A stretch of 64,000 nucleotides of DNA from Saccharomycodes ludwigii (lineage: Eukaryota; Ascomycota; Saccharomycetes; Saccharomycodales; Saccharomycodaceae): contig NC_060201.1 in assembly GCF_020623625.1 (NCBI RefSeq), positions 1,853,682 to 1,917,681 of the forward strand, in the 5' to 3' direction. Position numbers and translations under genes: made by a program. A model generated the notes under the pieces. That model searched no databases and was not told where the DNA came from. It saw only the letters and a program-made list of their open reading frames with translations. Positions within the stretch are counted from its first letter, which is position 1, and the number at the start of each line of letters is the position of its first letter. Positions 18,715-29,949 of the stretch are shown one piece after another.

Positions 18715-19716
18715 TTAATCTAATCTTTTCTCAAACACCCTAACCTCCTCAATATCGTGTACAATAGGACCTCTAAAAGTCAAAGATATCTTGCCACCCC
18801 AGTAATCAAGAATTTTTTCCCTTAAAACTACTTCAGGGAAGACAGTATGTTTCCAAATTAGAATATATTCATCATCTTGATGATGCATTGCAATTCTTAA
18901 ATATTCCAAATATATGACTGAATAATATATACCAACGCCAGTCAACAAATGCCACCAAGCATGCATCTCTAATAAAGCTCCCATGGGTAAAAGTAGGTAA
19001 CTTCTTCTAATATAAATCCAAGCAGAACAGAATTGGACATCTAAATTCCAGAAAAAAAATCCCAATAAGAAACTGGAAACACCAATAATGACACATTTTT
19101 TTAAATTAATCAATATAACAGGATCCTTAATATATTTAAATGTATAAACCGATGCACATACAATAATCGTCAAATTCAAGGCACCATAACAAATTTGATG
19201 AATGATTGGGTTCTTGTAAAATAAATAAGTGTAAGTCACAAGAACTGCAGATGAGGTAATGATAAATCCAACAATGACATCTTTCTTGATACCAATATTG
19301 CTAAATCTACTCCATAATATAGGTTCGGTTAAAATACTCCATGCTGGGACGCAAGTAGCATAAATCATGGGTAATTCATCTAGTAATTGATATTCATATT
19401 TTAAAGTCATATGGAATAACCAAGAACCAATTCCGACCAGTCCAAAACCTAAACCAATTAAAATGAACCTCCCTTCCAAATGGTATTGATATGCTCTTAA
19501 TGTGATATACGTGGCCAAAAAACAATAAAATAAATTAGTTATAGTGTTGGAAAACTCTGCTAGATAAGGAGATATTACATAATTCTCCTCACACCAATCT
19601 ATGGTAGATGTTACTGGACCCCATATATTATCTGCATTTTCTAGTGTCGATGCTTCTGGGTATTCCTTAATTCTAAAGAAATCTATTATGCCCCATAAAA
19701 AGGCCTTTGCATTCAT
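18715..19716 (-). CDS. YDC1: Alkaline ceramidase (YDC1/YPC1 family)
   Basis: The 333-aa multispanning protein has about seven hydrophobic segments and belongs to the alkaline ceramidase (CREST) family. It hydrolyses ceramide or dihydroceramide to a long-chain base and a fatty acid in the ER/Golgi membrane. All metal ligands known from human ACER3 can be found at matching spacing: the calcium set D40, W41, E43, N45 and E54; the zinc histidines H102, H252 and H256 (HAWWHLLTG); plus S98 and D113 near the active site. S. cerevisiae has two copies, YDC1 (YPL087W) and YPC1 (YBR183W), from the genome duplication. This single gene is in the matching place for both, so it is their unduplicated counterpart and either symbol is equally valid. 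It is transcribed divergently from the MADS-box gene. Confidence 0.95.
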   Translation of the reverse strand: MNAKAFLWGIIDFFRIKEYPEASTLENADNIWGPVTSTIDWCEENYVISPYLAEFSNTITNLFYCFLATYITLRAYQYHLEGRFILIGLGFGLVGIGSWLFHMTLKYEYQLLDELPMIYATCVPAWSILTEPILWSRFSNIGIKKDVIVGFIITSSAVLVTYTYLFYKNPIIHQICYGALNLTIIVCASVYTFKYIKDPVILINLKKCVIIGVSSFLLGFFFWNLDVQFCSAWIYIRRSYLLLPMGALLEMHAWWHLLTGVGIYYSVIYLEYLRIAMHHQDDEYILIWKHTVFPEVVLREKILDYWGGKISLTFRGPIVHDIEEVRVFEKRLD

Positions 19717-21844
19717 ATCTTGTGAGTGATTTTTCTTCCCTCCTTAGGACTCTTTGTGATGTGTGGATATGTTTCTTCAGAAAAAAGAGCAATTGTGTGA
19801 TAGAAATATGATTCAAAAAAGAAGAAGGAAAATAAAAAAAAAGACGTTTAATAAAGGTATATTTTATTCTTTTTTTCTTTTCCTTTTTATATGTTTCTTT
19901 TTTTTTTTTTTTTTTTTTTACAATTTTATTTTTAATTCTTAAAGGGGAAAAAAAAATAAAATGTAAAAATACAAAAATAAAAACAATCCCCCCCCCACCC
20001 CCAAATCTTGAATATTTTTAATTCAGATCACAAATACTTCTTATAGTAATAAAAAGAAAGTATCCATAAATGAGGGAAAAAAAAAAATAACCATTTTCAG
20101 TAAAATAAGATTACCTAAATTAAATTACGATGATAGTCATTGTTAATAATGCAAAAATAAAAATAAAGTGCCGGTATTTTATTATGGTTTATTCGTTCAT
20201 TAATTAGTTTGCTCGTTCATTTGCTCATTTAGTAACTCGTACATTAATTTTAATGTTATATCTGATTCTTTTTTTTTTTCTTTGAAGTTAAATTAAAACG
20301 CTTCTACCCCTTTTTTTTTTTTTTTTTTTTTTCACTTTTCACACTTTGAAATTATAAAAATGCATATGTTTTCACAAAGATAAAGGATTAAAAAAACCGA
20401 TAAAAATTATAGTGATTTGTTATAACTGACGGTATGAAAATGAGCACCTGAAGTTCCTGAACCCGCGCCTCTTTATATGCCCTTTTTTTTTTTTTGATAT
20501 TTTTTTTTTTCCTACGCCTCACTCAAATACGCCCTTCAAAACAAAAAAAAAAAAAATATATATATATCTGTATATTAAGCTTGTAGTCCGAAGTACCACT
20601 AGTCCATAAGGTTAGTGTCTATTGTTTGGTGATTTAGGATGTCAACGGAACGTAGCGAGATAAAATAAAGAAAAGAAAAGAAAAGAAAAGAAAAGAAAAA
20701 AAGGAATTGACCAGTTTTATTTTATTTTATTTTATTTTATTTTATTTTATTTTATTTTACGTAATTTTTTTTTTTTTTTTTTTTTTTTTCTTTTTGCCAC
20801 ATGGTTAAAAATTGTTTCTAAAAATAGAACTTATCAGCAAGTAAATGGTTACTTTACACATGTTTTTATCATTTGAGCTACTTCTTCGATTTTTTAAATA
20901 ATATTGAAGAAAAGATGGAAAAACAAGAAAATCATATATATAAATACTTTAAAATGAAATATTTTTTAAAAAAAAATAATTATATTATTACCATGCTTTG
21001 CTTTCCAACCAAATCCATAAGCAAAATTAATAATAATGATTCGGTTGCTGACATTACTAATTCTTGATTTATGTCTTTTTAATCTTCGAAAGCTGAAAGA
21101 GGAAATGTGTCTATTATTATTATTCTTATTATAATTACCACATGCTATTTACATTGATCCTTTCAATTAAAACTTCATAATGCCATTTATTATGTTACAT
21201 AAAAAACCGTTTATAATTATTTCTCCCACACCATTGGGTTTTTAAAAACATAATTCTTCTTGTACTTTCTTTGGCTTCAAAAACCTAACCAACAAGAACA
21301 AAACTTTTAAATAACATAAAAACACGAAAAAGCAAGAACTTAAGCATTTATTTATCATTTGATAGAAATTTTTTTCTGTTTGACCATTTTTCTTCCTCTT
21401 TTTCTTTTTCTTTTTCTTTTTCATTTTTTTTTTTTTTTCCTTTTTTGGTATCTTAATTTTTTTTTGCCTTCATTTTTCGTTTCCCAGTTTTCCGTTACTC
21501 ATCCATTTTCATTCTCCTTTTTTTTTTTTTTTTTTTTTCTTAGGAAAGAATCAAAAAAATATTAATAATTTGTTCATTTTTTTTTTTTTGATTTGGTTCG
21601 TACTTTGATTTTTATAAAGTACCCCAATATATTGACAGTTCATAAAAAAGTCTAATCTTTTTGTTCAACAACCAAGCATTTATTTGTGCATCAACGACTA
21701 TACGCTAAACGTTGCTCAAGAAAAGAAGAATTATAATCGGTCGATCCTTTTTTCCCCCCCCCCCTCTTCTTTCCGTCATCACACCATCTCTCCTTCAAAA
21801 TACAGTATATCTGAAATCAACTCAGTAGAATAACATAACTGAAA
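19717..21844. other. Divergent ceramidase/MADS-box gene interval
   Basis: About 2.1 kb, the largest gene-free gap here. It includes a C run at about 19988-19995, poly(T) near 19898-19919 and 20311-20331, two pentanucleotide repeat tracts (listed separately), a mixed-composition island at about 20575-20665, and T-rich sequence leading to the MADS-box gene. A GC-richer patch (ACCCGCGCCTCTTTATATGC, about 20460-20479) contains a TATA-like word and may be a promoter element. No gene is supported. Confidence 0.5.
20667..20759. repeat. Adjacent pentanucleotide microsatellites (AAAAG)n and (TTTTA)n
   Basis: (AAAAG)n runs from 20667 to about 20699. After a 15-base spacer, (TTTTA)n follows at about 20715-20759, then a long T run. 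Purine-rich and pyrimidine-rich tracts with the same period lie back to back. Simple sequence, probably length-polymorphic. Confidence 0.9.
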
Positions 21845-23018
21845 ATGGGCAGAAGAAAGATTGATATACTTCCAATAACAGAAGAAAGGAATAGAACGGT
21901 TACCTTTATTAAACGTAAAGCTGGCTTATTTAAAAAAGCACATGAATTAAGTGTACTTTGCCAAGTTGATGTTGCAGTTTTAATTTTGGGTTCAAACAAT
22001 ACTTTTTATGAATATTCTTCAGTGGATTTAAATGATCTAATTAGACATTACCAGACTGATAATAATATAGATCATGATTACAAAGATCCTAGTTATTATG
22101 GTGCCGAGTTTACAAAAAAGCCCTATGTAGAAATTAATACAAATACAAATAAAAGAAGAAGAAATCATACTAGTACCAACAACTCTGTTATTATAGATGA
22201 AGATCATATTAATAGTAACAACAACATAACAGATGATGTCGATAATAAAAGTACAGGGCATAAAAGATCAAAAAGTGAAAATGAACTAAACAAAATTGGT
22301 GGCAATAAACTCAGGAAAAAGAAAAATTCATTTACTCAAATGAATACTAACGTTAATTTAATAAGAAACGAAGAAATGCATTCACAGGAAGAAGGGAATA
22401 TCGGTAAACCAAAGAAAAATGTTGCCACTTCTAATGCCACAGTCAAATCAACACGGAATCACAAAAAAGCAAATAGCATATCTACAGTCAAGACACCTTT
22501 ATCTGCTTCTGCCAGCACTGTTAAATTTAATGCTTCTCATTTTACAAATCCTTTACAAACTCAAGTACAAAAACAATTTCAATTTTTTGCCAATAATATT
22601 CAAAACCAACAATCTAATGTACGACAATTATCAAGTCCATCCGTGTCAAGCCCATCAAATTTAAACTTTAAAAGTACAGCGAACGATGCCACTAAATCTG
22701 CTACAAAACCATTTTACTTTCCTCCTTTATCCAAAATTTCTAAAAGAAACTCTGATAGAGATTTATTATCAAATAATATAAATGATCCCATTCAAATGAG
22801 ATCAAGTTCAACAAACAATCTAACACATATGCATAATACTAATATTAAAACATATAGTACTACTAATAATGGTAATGTTAACAGTAGCAGTAACAAAAAC
22901 AATAATATTAATGACACTAATACTACTAATACCAATACCAATACCAATACCAATACCAATACCAATACCAATACCAATACCAATAATACCAACAATACCA
23001 ACAACAATAATAATAATA

Positions 23019-23073
<55 letters not shown>

Positions 23074-24607
23074 TCATAATCATAATGATAATAATAATGA
23101 TAATGATAATAATAATAATGATAATAATAATAATAATGATAATGACAATAATAAAAATAATAACAGTAATAAAAATAACAACAACAATAGACATTCTTCT
23201 CTGAATCGTCCGATACTACGGGTGGAAATTCCAAAAACAGGTCACGATTTAGGTTCTAACTCCACACCAGGTACACCAGTAGCTAGCGGTACAAATTGTG
23301 CTGGCTCCAATAATTTTCAAAATAATACTATTAATACTACAAATGTAAGGACTGTAAATAATAGTACAAATAATAGTAATAGTGTAAATAACAATACTGG
23401 TAATAATGCTATTGGGCACAACGACAAACCAAATGCTGCTATGGATCCGAATGACTCCCTTTCACTAAAATTTCAATCACTACGCCCTCCCAATGAAGGT
23501 GATGGTAATAATATCAATAATAATAAAACGCCCATGTCTGCATTTCCAAGCCCTTTAATAATAGAAAAAAACAAATATCCATTACCTCTGAACAATTCAA
23601 ATTTGACGTCAGCTGTGAGTGTTTCTAATTTTATGCCACAGTCTCAGTTTGGCCAACAATTTTATCAATCATCTAATATTAATACTACTGCCAATAATCA
23701 TAACAACAACAACATTAACCACAGCAATAACAGCAATGGCATAGGCAACGCAAATGGAAATTTGAACTCTGCTATGGCTACATCTCCAACCATTCAACAG
23801 TATTTTGCTACTCCTTTACAACCTACACCATTGATAGGCAGTATTTTCCAACAGCAGCAAGCCCCTTTTCAACCAAGTCGAAATAATAATAATACTTCAT
23901 CTGTACAAAACATAGGAAACAAATCTCAAAATTCTACGATTTATCAGCATGGACAACAATCACTGAATAACATAAACAGTTATTTTTCACAACAAAAAGT
24001 GAACTACAATAGTGGCCTTGATACCAATACTTCCAACACCAATGATGATACACATATTTATGGTAATAGAGATAACAGAAGCAACAACAATAACGGAAAC
24101 ACCAATGTAGATAACATCGGAGTAAACTTAGAAAGATACCCCTCTATTACTCCAAGAAAATACGTTAATCCAAATGTGTCCGGCAATGAATTATCCGTAT
24201 TTTCACCTAATATTAGTTACATGTTTCATGACTGGTCAGCAGCTAACGCCAATAGTAACAATCCAAACAACAATAGTAACAAAATTCTCCCTGTAATTAG
24301 TGATAATATTGACCCCGACAATATCGATGCTACTACTTCTAATACTGATAAAATCGAGACGGTGGAAAAAAGTGATAACAACCCTACCGCATTTTTGAAC
24401 AATGGTTCGGTAACACCAACATCAACAATGCCAGGACGATTAGTAAATACTTTTCATTCAAGCATGTTTTCCTCACCTAATATTTTAAAAGTTGATACTA
24501 AGATTCAAGATACTGATGTAAATGATGAGGGACCAGATAGTGCCAAGCATGATGGAACTCACACTAGGATGGGCTTTAATGCAGGGCCTAACAAAAACAG
24601 ACAATAA
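21845..24607 (+). CDS. RLM1: MADS-box transcription factor (RLM1/SMP1 family)
   Basis: The 920-aa protein opens with an MEF2-type MADS box (residues 1-58, beginning [20 protein letters not shown] and including [17 protein letters not shown]), the DNA-binding and dimerisation domain of Rlm1/Smp1. Rlm1 acts in the nucleus downstream of the Slt2 MAP kinase to switch on cell-wall genes. The remainder is low-complexity and Asn-rich, with a pure Thr-Asn tract followed by an Asn tract at about residues 360-450; this explains the length beyond S. cerevisiae Rlm1 (676 aa). Ser-Pro and Thr-Pro dipeptides are scattered and could be kinase sites. It is the single counterpart of RLM1 (YPL089C) and SMP1 (YBR182C), between the ceramidase and RPS6 genes. 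The start is fixed by the MADS box, which begins at the first Met. Confidence 0.95.
22926..23190 (+). repeat. Coding microsatellites in the MADS-box gene: (ACCAAT)n then (AAT)n
   Basis: A hexanucleotide ACCAAT repeat (about 22928-22984) encodes alternating Thr-Asn. It is followed by AAT trinucleotide runs (about 23005-23150), with occasional GAT, encoding long Asn and Asn/Asp tracts. Because the DNA itself is a near-pure microsatellite, not a codon-shuffled Asn tract, its length is probably unstable between strains. Confidence 0.93.
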
Positions 24608-24765
24608 TAATTTAATTTTTAAAATTATTAAGAATAATGAGAAATCAAAAATTAGAAAGGGGAATGAGAAAGGTAAAGGGAGGAACAGTTATACGTATTT
24701 TTATACTAGTTTGTTTACCTTTTCATTTAATTCTGTTTATCTAAAAGTATTATTTTGTGTTTCGT

Positions 24766-24766
<1 letters not shown>

Positions 24767-24807
<41 letters not shown>
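24767..24807. repeat. Poly(T) run of 41 bases
   Basis: The longest homopolymer I counted in the window, about 160 bases past the MADS-box gene stop. Its exact length may be affected by sequencing error. Confidence 0.85.
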
Positions 24808-25451
24808 CCTTTTTTATTTCTTTAAGTTTTATCCATTTTTATTAATATATATTGTCTCTATTTTTGTTTCTTGTTTAATAAACTTATACTAAGTAACTCA
24901 GCCTATTTATCGAGCTCTTTCCGTATTTTAAAAGACATCTTTATCTAATTACAGCCAAAAAGAAAAAAAAAAAAAGTTGCACGTAATATTTAAATTCGGT
25001 TTAGACACTTTACTATATAAGCTGATTACGATCTTTGGGCGAAGTTTTTGCCGCTATATAAGCGAATATTATATTTTTTTTTTAAAAAAAAACAGAGTTG
25101 TGACAAAATTTATAAATCCGTACATTAAAAGTTGAAATTGAAATGAATTTCTTAAATTTATTTTTGCACAAAAAAAAAATACATACATGACAAAAGGCAA
25201 CATACAGCTAAAAAAATCAATCGTACTGGCAGCCATATTAAGTGGGCCCAAATTATTTGTAAAAAAAAAAAAAAAAAAAAAAGGTAAGTCGAATGCTTAT
25301 TTACATAATATTTTCTTTTTTTTTTTTTTTTTAAATTTTAGATTTAGTGAAATTTGTAGTATACTGTCGTTGTTTAGAAAAAATTTATCTTTGATGTGAG
25401 GTACAAAGACAAATTTGTGTAAAATCTATCTCTTGAATGCGCGCAAAACAC

Positions 25452-25463
25452 GGGGATGGGTGG
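25452..25463 (-). promoter_or_regulatory. Rap1-like site upstream of RPS6
   Basis: On the reverse strand the sequence reads CCACCCATCCCC, close to the Rap1 consensus (ACACCCANNCAYY) that drives ribosomal-protein genes in Saccharomyces. It lies about 475 bp upstream of the RPS6 ATG and is followed by T-rich stretches, as in many such promoters. One consensus position (CA) is not met, so this is a candidate only. Confidence 0.4.
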
Positions 25464-25721
25464 ACAGAAAGTTATCGTTTCCCTCAAAGTTTTGTTTTTA
25501 TCTAGGCAGACATTTTTTTTTTTTTTTTATTTACTGAGACACTTCCTAAATAAATTTTTTTTTTCTAACTAGCCACTATTAAAAATTTTTTTTCCCTTTT
25601 GTTCGTGTTATTATTCTTCAAGGTCACTTAATACTAATACTATTTCCGTGTTATGTTTTCAAAGTATCTTTTCAGATTTTCTTCGAAACAATTCAGTTTT
25701 ATCATATATCCTTTTTTTCAG

Positions 25722-25757
<36 letters not shown>

Positions 25758-25937
25758 ATTATTTCTTTTTTTCCATTTCATTTTCACTTCAAATTAGTGC
25801 TGAATTTACTTAGACGCATAGTTTTATAATATACCACTTAAAATAATTAATTAGTACATAAACTTATCTTTTTCACCTCTGCATTTTTTATACTTATCAA
25901 AAGATACAATAAAACATACTAAAGAGAAACACCCAAG

Positions 25938-27367
25938 ATGAAGGTATGTTACGTGACACCTACAAAAGCGAAACAGCTAGTGATTTTTGAGAAAACAAGA
26001 TAATTGGAGAGCCTTATATCAGGAATGTTTTTTTACTTTTTTTTTTTTTTTTTTTCTTTTTTATCTTTACATATTGTTGAATGGAGGTCAGGAGGCGTTA
26101 TAACTTGCAGTATCAAAAAAAAAAAGATTAAGAACCAACTGAATCATTTTGAAAATCAACAAAAGAAAATCTTTTTTGCTATTTTAGATGTAATGTATCG
26201 ATTAAGTAATGTCGAAGAAAAGATAGCTAGATCAAGGTTTAAACAACCCTTGTATGTGTGCCTATGCAATTGGGAGTTTAAAAATATTCATTCGATTCCT
26301 AGAAATAAGAGAAGAATTTTCCTTATGATAAAAAAAAAAATGTAGATTTGCTTTCTTTTTTTTTTTTACATGGTATTCGTTTATAAATAATCATTTTTAA
26401 AGAAGCAAAGCTGATCTATTTGGGAAATATACATTATATATTGTGTACCAAGTTTTACACTTTTCGATATTGACATGAGGAACTATGGTGGATGCACCAT
26501 ATATTAGCAACAAGTTTTTAGAGATAGCCGATGTTTTCCAAATATTTTCCGTTTTAAATCCTAGTTAGACATTCAAATGGACTTTTTACTAACAATTTGT
26601 TTAATATGTTTTTGATTTTTAAGAATTTAAAATAAAAACAAAACCATAACATTAATATACAGTTGAACATTTCTTACCCAATTAACGGTTCCCAAAAGGT
26701 TGTCGACATTGATGATGAACATCGTATCCGTGTTTTCTACGACAAGCGTGTTGGCCAAGAAGTTGAAGGTGAACACGTTGGCGAAGAATTCAAAGGTTAC
26801 GTCTTTAAGATTTCTGGTGGTAACGACAAACAAGGTTTCCCAATGAAACAAGGTGTTTTGTTGCCACACAGAGTTAAATTGTTGATGGGCAAGAACGTCT
26901 CTTGTTACAGACCAAGAAGAGCTGGTGAAAGAAAGAGAAAATCTGTTAGAGGTGCTATTGTTGGCCCAGATTTGGCTGTTTTGTCTTTGGTCATCATCAA
27001 ACGTGGTGAACAAGAATTGGAAGGTGTTACTGATACTGTTGTTCCAAAGAGATTAGGTCCAAAGAGAGCTAACAACATCAGAAAATTCTTTGGTTTGACC
27101 AAGGAAGATGATGTCCGTGATTATGTTATTAAGAGAGAGATCACTAAGGGTGAAAAAACATACACCAAGGCTCCAAAGATCCAAAGATTGGTTACTCCTC
27201 AAAGATTGCAAAGAAAGAGACACCAAAAGGCTTTGAAGATCAAGAACGCTCAAGCTCAACGTGAAGCTGCCGCTGAATATGCTCAATTGTTGGCTAAGAG
27301 ATTGTCTGAAAGAAAGCATGAAAAAGCTGAAATTAGAAAGAGAAGAGCTTCTTCTTTGAGAGCTTAA
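25938..27367 (+). CDS. RPS6: RPS6, small-subunit ribosomal protein eS6 (two exons)
   Basis: Exon 1 is just ATG AAG (25938-25943). The intron runs from GTATGT at 25944 to the AG at 26661-26662, with a perfect TACTAAC branch point at 26587-26593, about 70 bases before the acceptor. Exon 2 (26663-27367) continues [11 protein letters not shown]. The spliced product is 236 aa, the size of yeast S6, and nearly identical to it, ending in the basic Ser-rich tail [10 protein letters not shown] that S6 kinases phosphorylate. The start choice rests on the conserved MKLNIS N-terminus and the splice signals. Codon use is strongly biased (TTG, AGA, GGT, GCT, AAG) compared with neighbours, as expected for a highly expressed gene. 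It is the counterpart of both RPS6A (YPL090C) and RPS6B (YBR181C), which also have a tiny first exon. Confidence 0.97.
25944..26662 (+). other. RPS6 intron (719 nt)
   Basis: Donor GTATGT, branch TACTAAC at 26587-26593 and acceptor TACAG are all canonical. At 719 nt it is long for a yeast ribosomal-protein intron. A frame open inside it (26004-26345) reads through poly(T)-encoded Phe and has no coding character. I did not recognise an intronic snoRNA. Confidence 0.93.
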
Positions 27368-27967
27368 ATTATATAAACCTTCCATAGTTTTTGTCTGGTT
27401 ATAATAATACTTTTATTTTTTAGTTTTATGTGTAATTTTCTTAATCTTTTTTCTTCAAATATTTATTCAAAAAGTTAAAGTAAAAGAAAAGAAATAGGAA
27501 TATAACACCTTTATATTATCTGTGCTAGTGTTTTTGGTTTTAAAGATAATTTTTCTTTATTTCTCACTTTTTACTTTGTTATTTTTCTTATGGAGTTGAA
27601 ACTTTTATGTAGGAATAGATAACGATGTAATAATGTGGATGTACATATTGGTTAGCGAATTTGCCTAAATTACAAGCATGATAAGATAAATAATTACGAG
27701 TAGCAAAATAAGATAACAAATATTGATAATAAAAATAGTAAATAGAGCAGATCTCATTGTCGATAAACATTTTATAAAGTTTTGGAAAAATGAAATACAT
27801 ATACCACGATCACTTATTATCATATATTTGCAAGGTACAGGGTACAAGATATACAAAAATACATCAGGGAAAACAAAAAGGCTTCTACTGCCAAATATTT
27901 TTTTTTTAAATTTATGAAGCATAATACCAAAATTATTTACCGAGCTACAAATTTTTTTTTTTTTTTT
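27368..27967. other. Convergent RPS6/GLR1 3' interval
   Basis: 600 bases of AT-rich sequence between two gene ends, with a T run at 27951-27970 beside the GLR1 stop. No gene or RNA is seen. Confidence 0.5.
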
Positions 27968-29533
27968 TTACCTCAAAGTAACAATTTCTTCGGCACTAGT
28001 TGGATGAATAGCGACACAAGAGTCGAAGTCTTCCTTTGTGGCACCCATTTTAATCGCGACGCCAAACCCCTGTAATATTTCAGCAGAATTGTCACCAACC
28101 AAATGCAAACCAACAACCTTTTCCTCTGGACCGGTACAAACTAATTTGTAACTAGTTGGCGATTTATGTTCTAACATGGCATAATACATAGCAGTGAACT
28201 TGGAAGTATAAACCTTAACATTTGCTTTACCATATTTTTCAATGGCTTGTTTTTCAGTTAAACCAATGGAGCCAGCTTCTGGATGGGAAAAAACAGCACT
28301 TGGGACATTGGTAAAGTCTTGTTTTTGGTCCTTATATATACTTGGACCAAATAGCCTATTAGCTAATTTTCTTCCTGTGGCAATTGCAACAGGGGTTAAT
28401 TCAACTTTGCCAACCACGTCTCCCAGCGAATAGATATTTGAAACGTTCGTTCTTTGATACTCATCAACAACAATTTGTTCTTTTTCGTTCAGTTTAACAC
28501 CCACGTTTTCCAAACCTATGCCTAATAAAGACCTGCGACCTATAGTCCAAATAATATCATCAACTTCGGAGATAACAGTGCCATCGTTCAATGTGATAGT
28601 TAATTTTCCACCATCACCATTTTTTTCCACTTTAGAAACTTGGCTTTTTTTGTGGATATCAATACCTTCGCTCACATAATAATCAGTAATGGTATTTTGA
28701 ATAATGTCATCGAATTTACGTAATAAAGTTTCACCTCTAATAACTAAATGAGTTTCAGAACCCAAGCCGTTGAAAACACCAGCCAATTCAACACCAATGT
28801 AACCCGCACCAACAACAACAACTTTTTTTGGTTGCGTTTTCATTTGGAAAAAACCATCAGAATCAGTACCCAATTCATAACCTGGAATATTTGTTGGATA
28901 AATCGGTTTACCACCAGTTGCTATCAAAATTTTATCAGCAGTATAGATATCAACGTCACCGGTATCACTCTTTGTGACTTCGACTTGACCATCCTTGTTA
29001 AATCTAGCCCAGCCAAAAACATAATCGACACCTTCTTTAGTCAAATTTCTTTCGTAAATGCCATTCAATCTCTTGACATAAGCATCTCTTTTTTCTTTGA
29101 AATATTCCCAATTAAAGGTCAAATTTTCTTTAGTTAGTTTAGGTTCGACATTTTGGTACAATCCATACTCATTGGCATGTGTAATTCTAGTAGCCAAATC
29201 AGAAGCATACCACATAACCTTTTTAGGGACACAACCAACATTAACACAGGTTCCACCCATGGCTTTACCTTCAATTAATAAAGTTTTGGCACCATACGAA
29301 GCGGCTCTTCTACTAGAGGCCACACCACCACTACCACCACCAATTACTAAATATTCATAGTGGGCCTTTACGTTTTTGGTAGGTTTATTGATATCTTTGA
29401 TATGCATCTTGGTTGTTGATCCTATCTGGTTATAAATTATAGATTTGTTTGTAAATGTTCTTGTAGCTGACTTTCTAAAAATTATTCTTTTAATTAAGTT
29501 ATTATAAACTAGATTAGTCGGCTTTATATACAT
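27968..29533 (-). CDS. GLR1: GLR1, glutathione reductase (cytosolic and probably mitochondrial)
   Basis: The 521-aa flavoprotein reduces GSSG to GSH with NADPH. The FAD-binding GGGSGG is at 65-70, the redox disulfide is C96/C101 in [13 protein letters not shown], an NADPH-binding [11 protein letters not shown] follows in the middle, and the catalytic His510/Glu515 pair closes the C-terminus in HPTSAEE. The first 42 residues are basic and nearly free of acids, like a mitochondrial presequence, and a second Met is at position 43. In S. cerevisiae two in-frame starts give mitochondrial and cytosolic forms of Glr1, and this gene looks set up the same way, with a longer leader (S. cerevisiae protein: 483 aa). 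It is convergent with RPS6. I looked for a Yap1 site (TTASTAA) just upstream and found no exact match. It is the YPL091W counterpart. Confidence 0.97.
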   Translation of the reverse strand: MYIKPTNLVYNNLIKRIIFRKSATRTFTNKSIIYNQIGSTTKMHIKDINKPTKNVKAHYEYLVIGGGSGGVASSRRAASYGAKTLLIEGKAMGGTCVNVGCVPKKVMWYASDLATRITHANEYGLYQNVEPKLTKENLTFNWEYFKEKRDAYVKRLNGIYERNLTKEGVDYVFGWARFNKDGQVEVTKSDTGDVDIYTADKILIATGGKPIYPTNIPGYELGTDSDGFFQMKTQPKKVVVVGAGYIGVELAGVFNGLGSETHLVIRGETLLRKFDDIIQNTITDYYVSEGIDIHKKSQVSKVEKNGDGGKLTITLNDGTVISEVDDIIWTIGRRSLLGIGLENVGVKLNEKEQIVVDEYQRTNVSNIYSLGDVVGKVELTPVAIATGRKLANRLFGPSIYKDQKQDFTNVPSAVFSHPEAGSIGLTEKQAIEKYGKANVKVYTSKFTAMYYAMLEHKSPTSYKLVCTGPEEKVVGLHLVGDNSAEILQGFGVAIKMGATKEDFDSCVAIHPTSAEEIVTLR

Positions 29534-29753
29534 TTGTTTCTAATTTTTTTTTTTTTTTTTCTCTTTTTTTTTTTTACAAATTTAACTAAAAACTTTAGGA
29601 GTATAAACTAAGTGGCTATAAAAACAAGCAATAAAATTGCTATTAATAAGCTAGATACGACAGTCCCTATAAGGAAATAATAGAGATTAAAATATGGGAC
29701 AGTATTTTAATTTGAACTCGTAATAAAACTTTTAAGGAAAAAAAAAAAAAAAG

Positions 29754-29785
<32 letters not shown>

Positions 29786-29949
29786 TACATTTTGCAGATT
29801 TTGAAAAACTGTGTATTAAAAAAGAAAAAAAATATAATAATATTGTTGTTGTTATAGTAATTAAAAAACACATATATTTTATATACCCAATTATTCCTTT
29901 TAATTCTACAGTAGATAATTGTATTAAAAAGAACATCAAAAAATATATA
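29534..29949. other. GLR1 upstream / DTR1-like downstream interval
   Basis: 416 bases, AT-rich, with T runs just upstream of the GLR1 start (about 29547-29575) and an A run near 29739-29781. No gene is seen. Confidence 0.5.

Larger units (their letters stand above)
24608..25937. other. MADS-box gene 3' end to RPS6 promoter interval
   Basis: About 1.3 kb. It contains the longest T run of the window (24767-24807, 41 bases), two TATATAAGC words flanking a mixed-composition segment (about 25013-25066), poly(A) near 25260-25282, and several T runs upstream of RPS6. A Rap1-like site lies at 25452-25463. No coding gene is supported. Confidence 0.55.

Noticed and set aside
22820-23234. Several long Ile-, Tyr- or Leu/Val-rich frames in the MADS-box gene
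   Set aside because: They are other-frame readings of the ACCAAT and AAT microsatellites.
26004-26345. Open frame of 113 codons inside the RPS6 intron
   Set aside because: It reads through poly(T) as Phe and has no family resemblance; it lies between clear splice sites.
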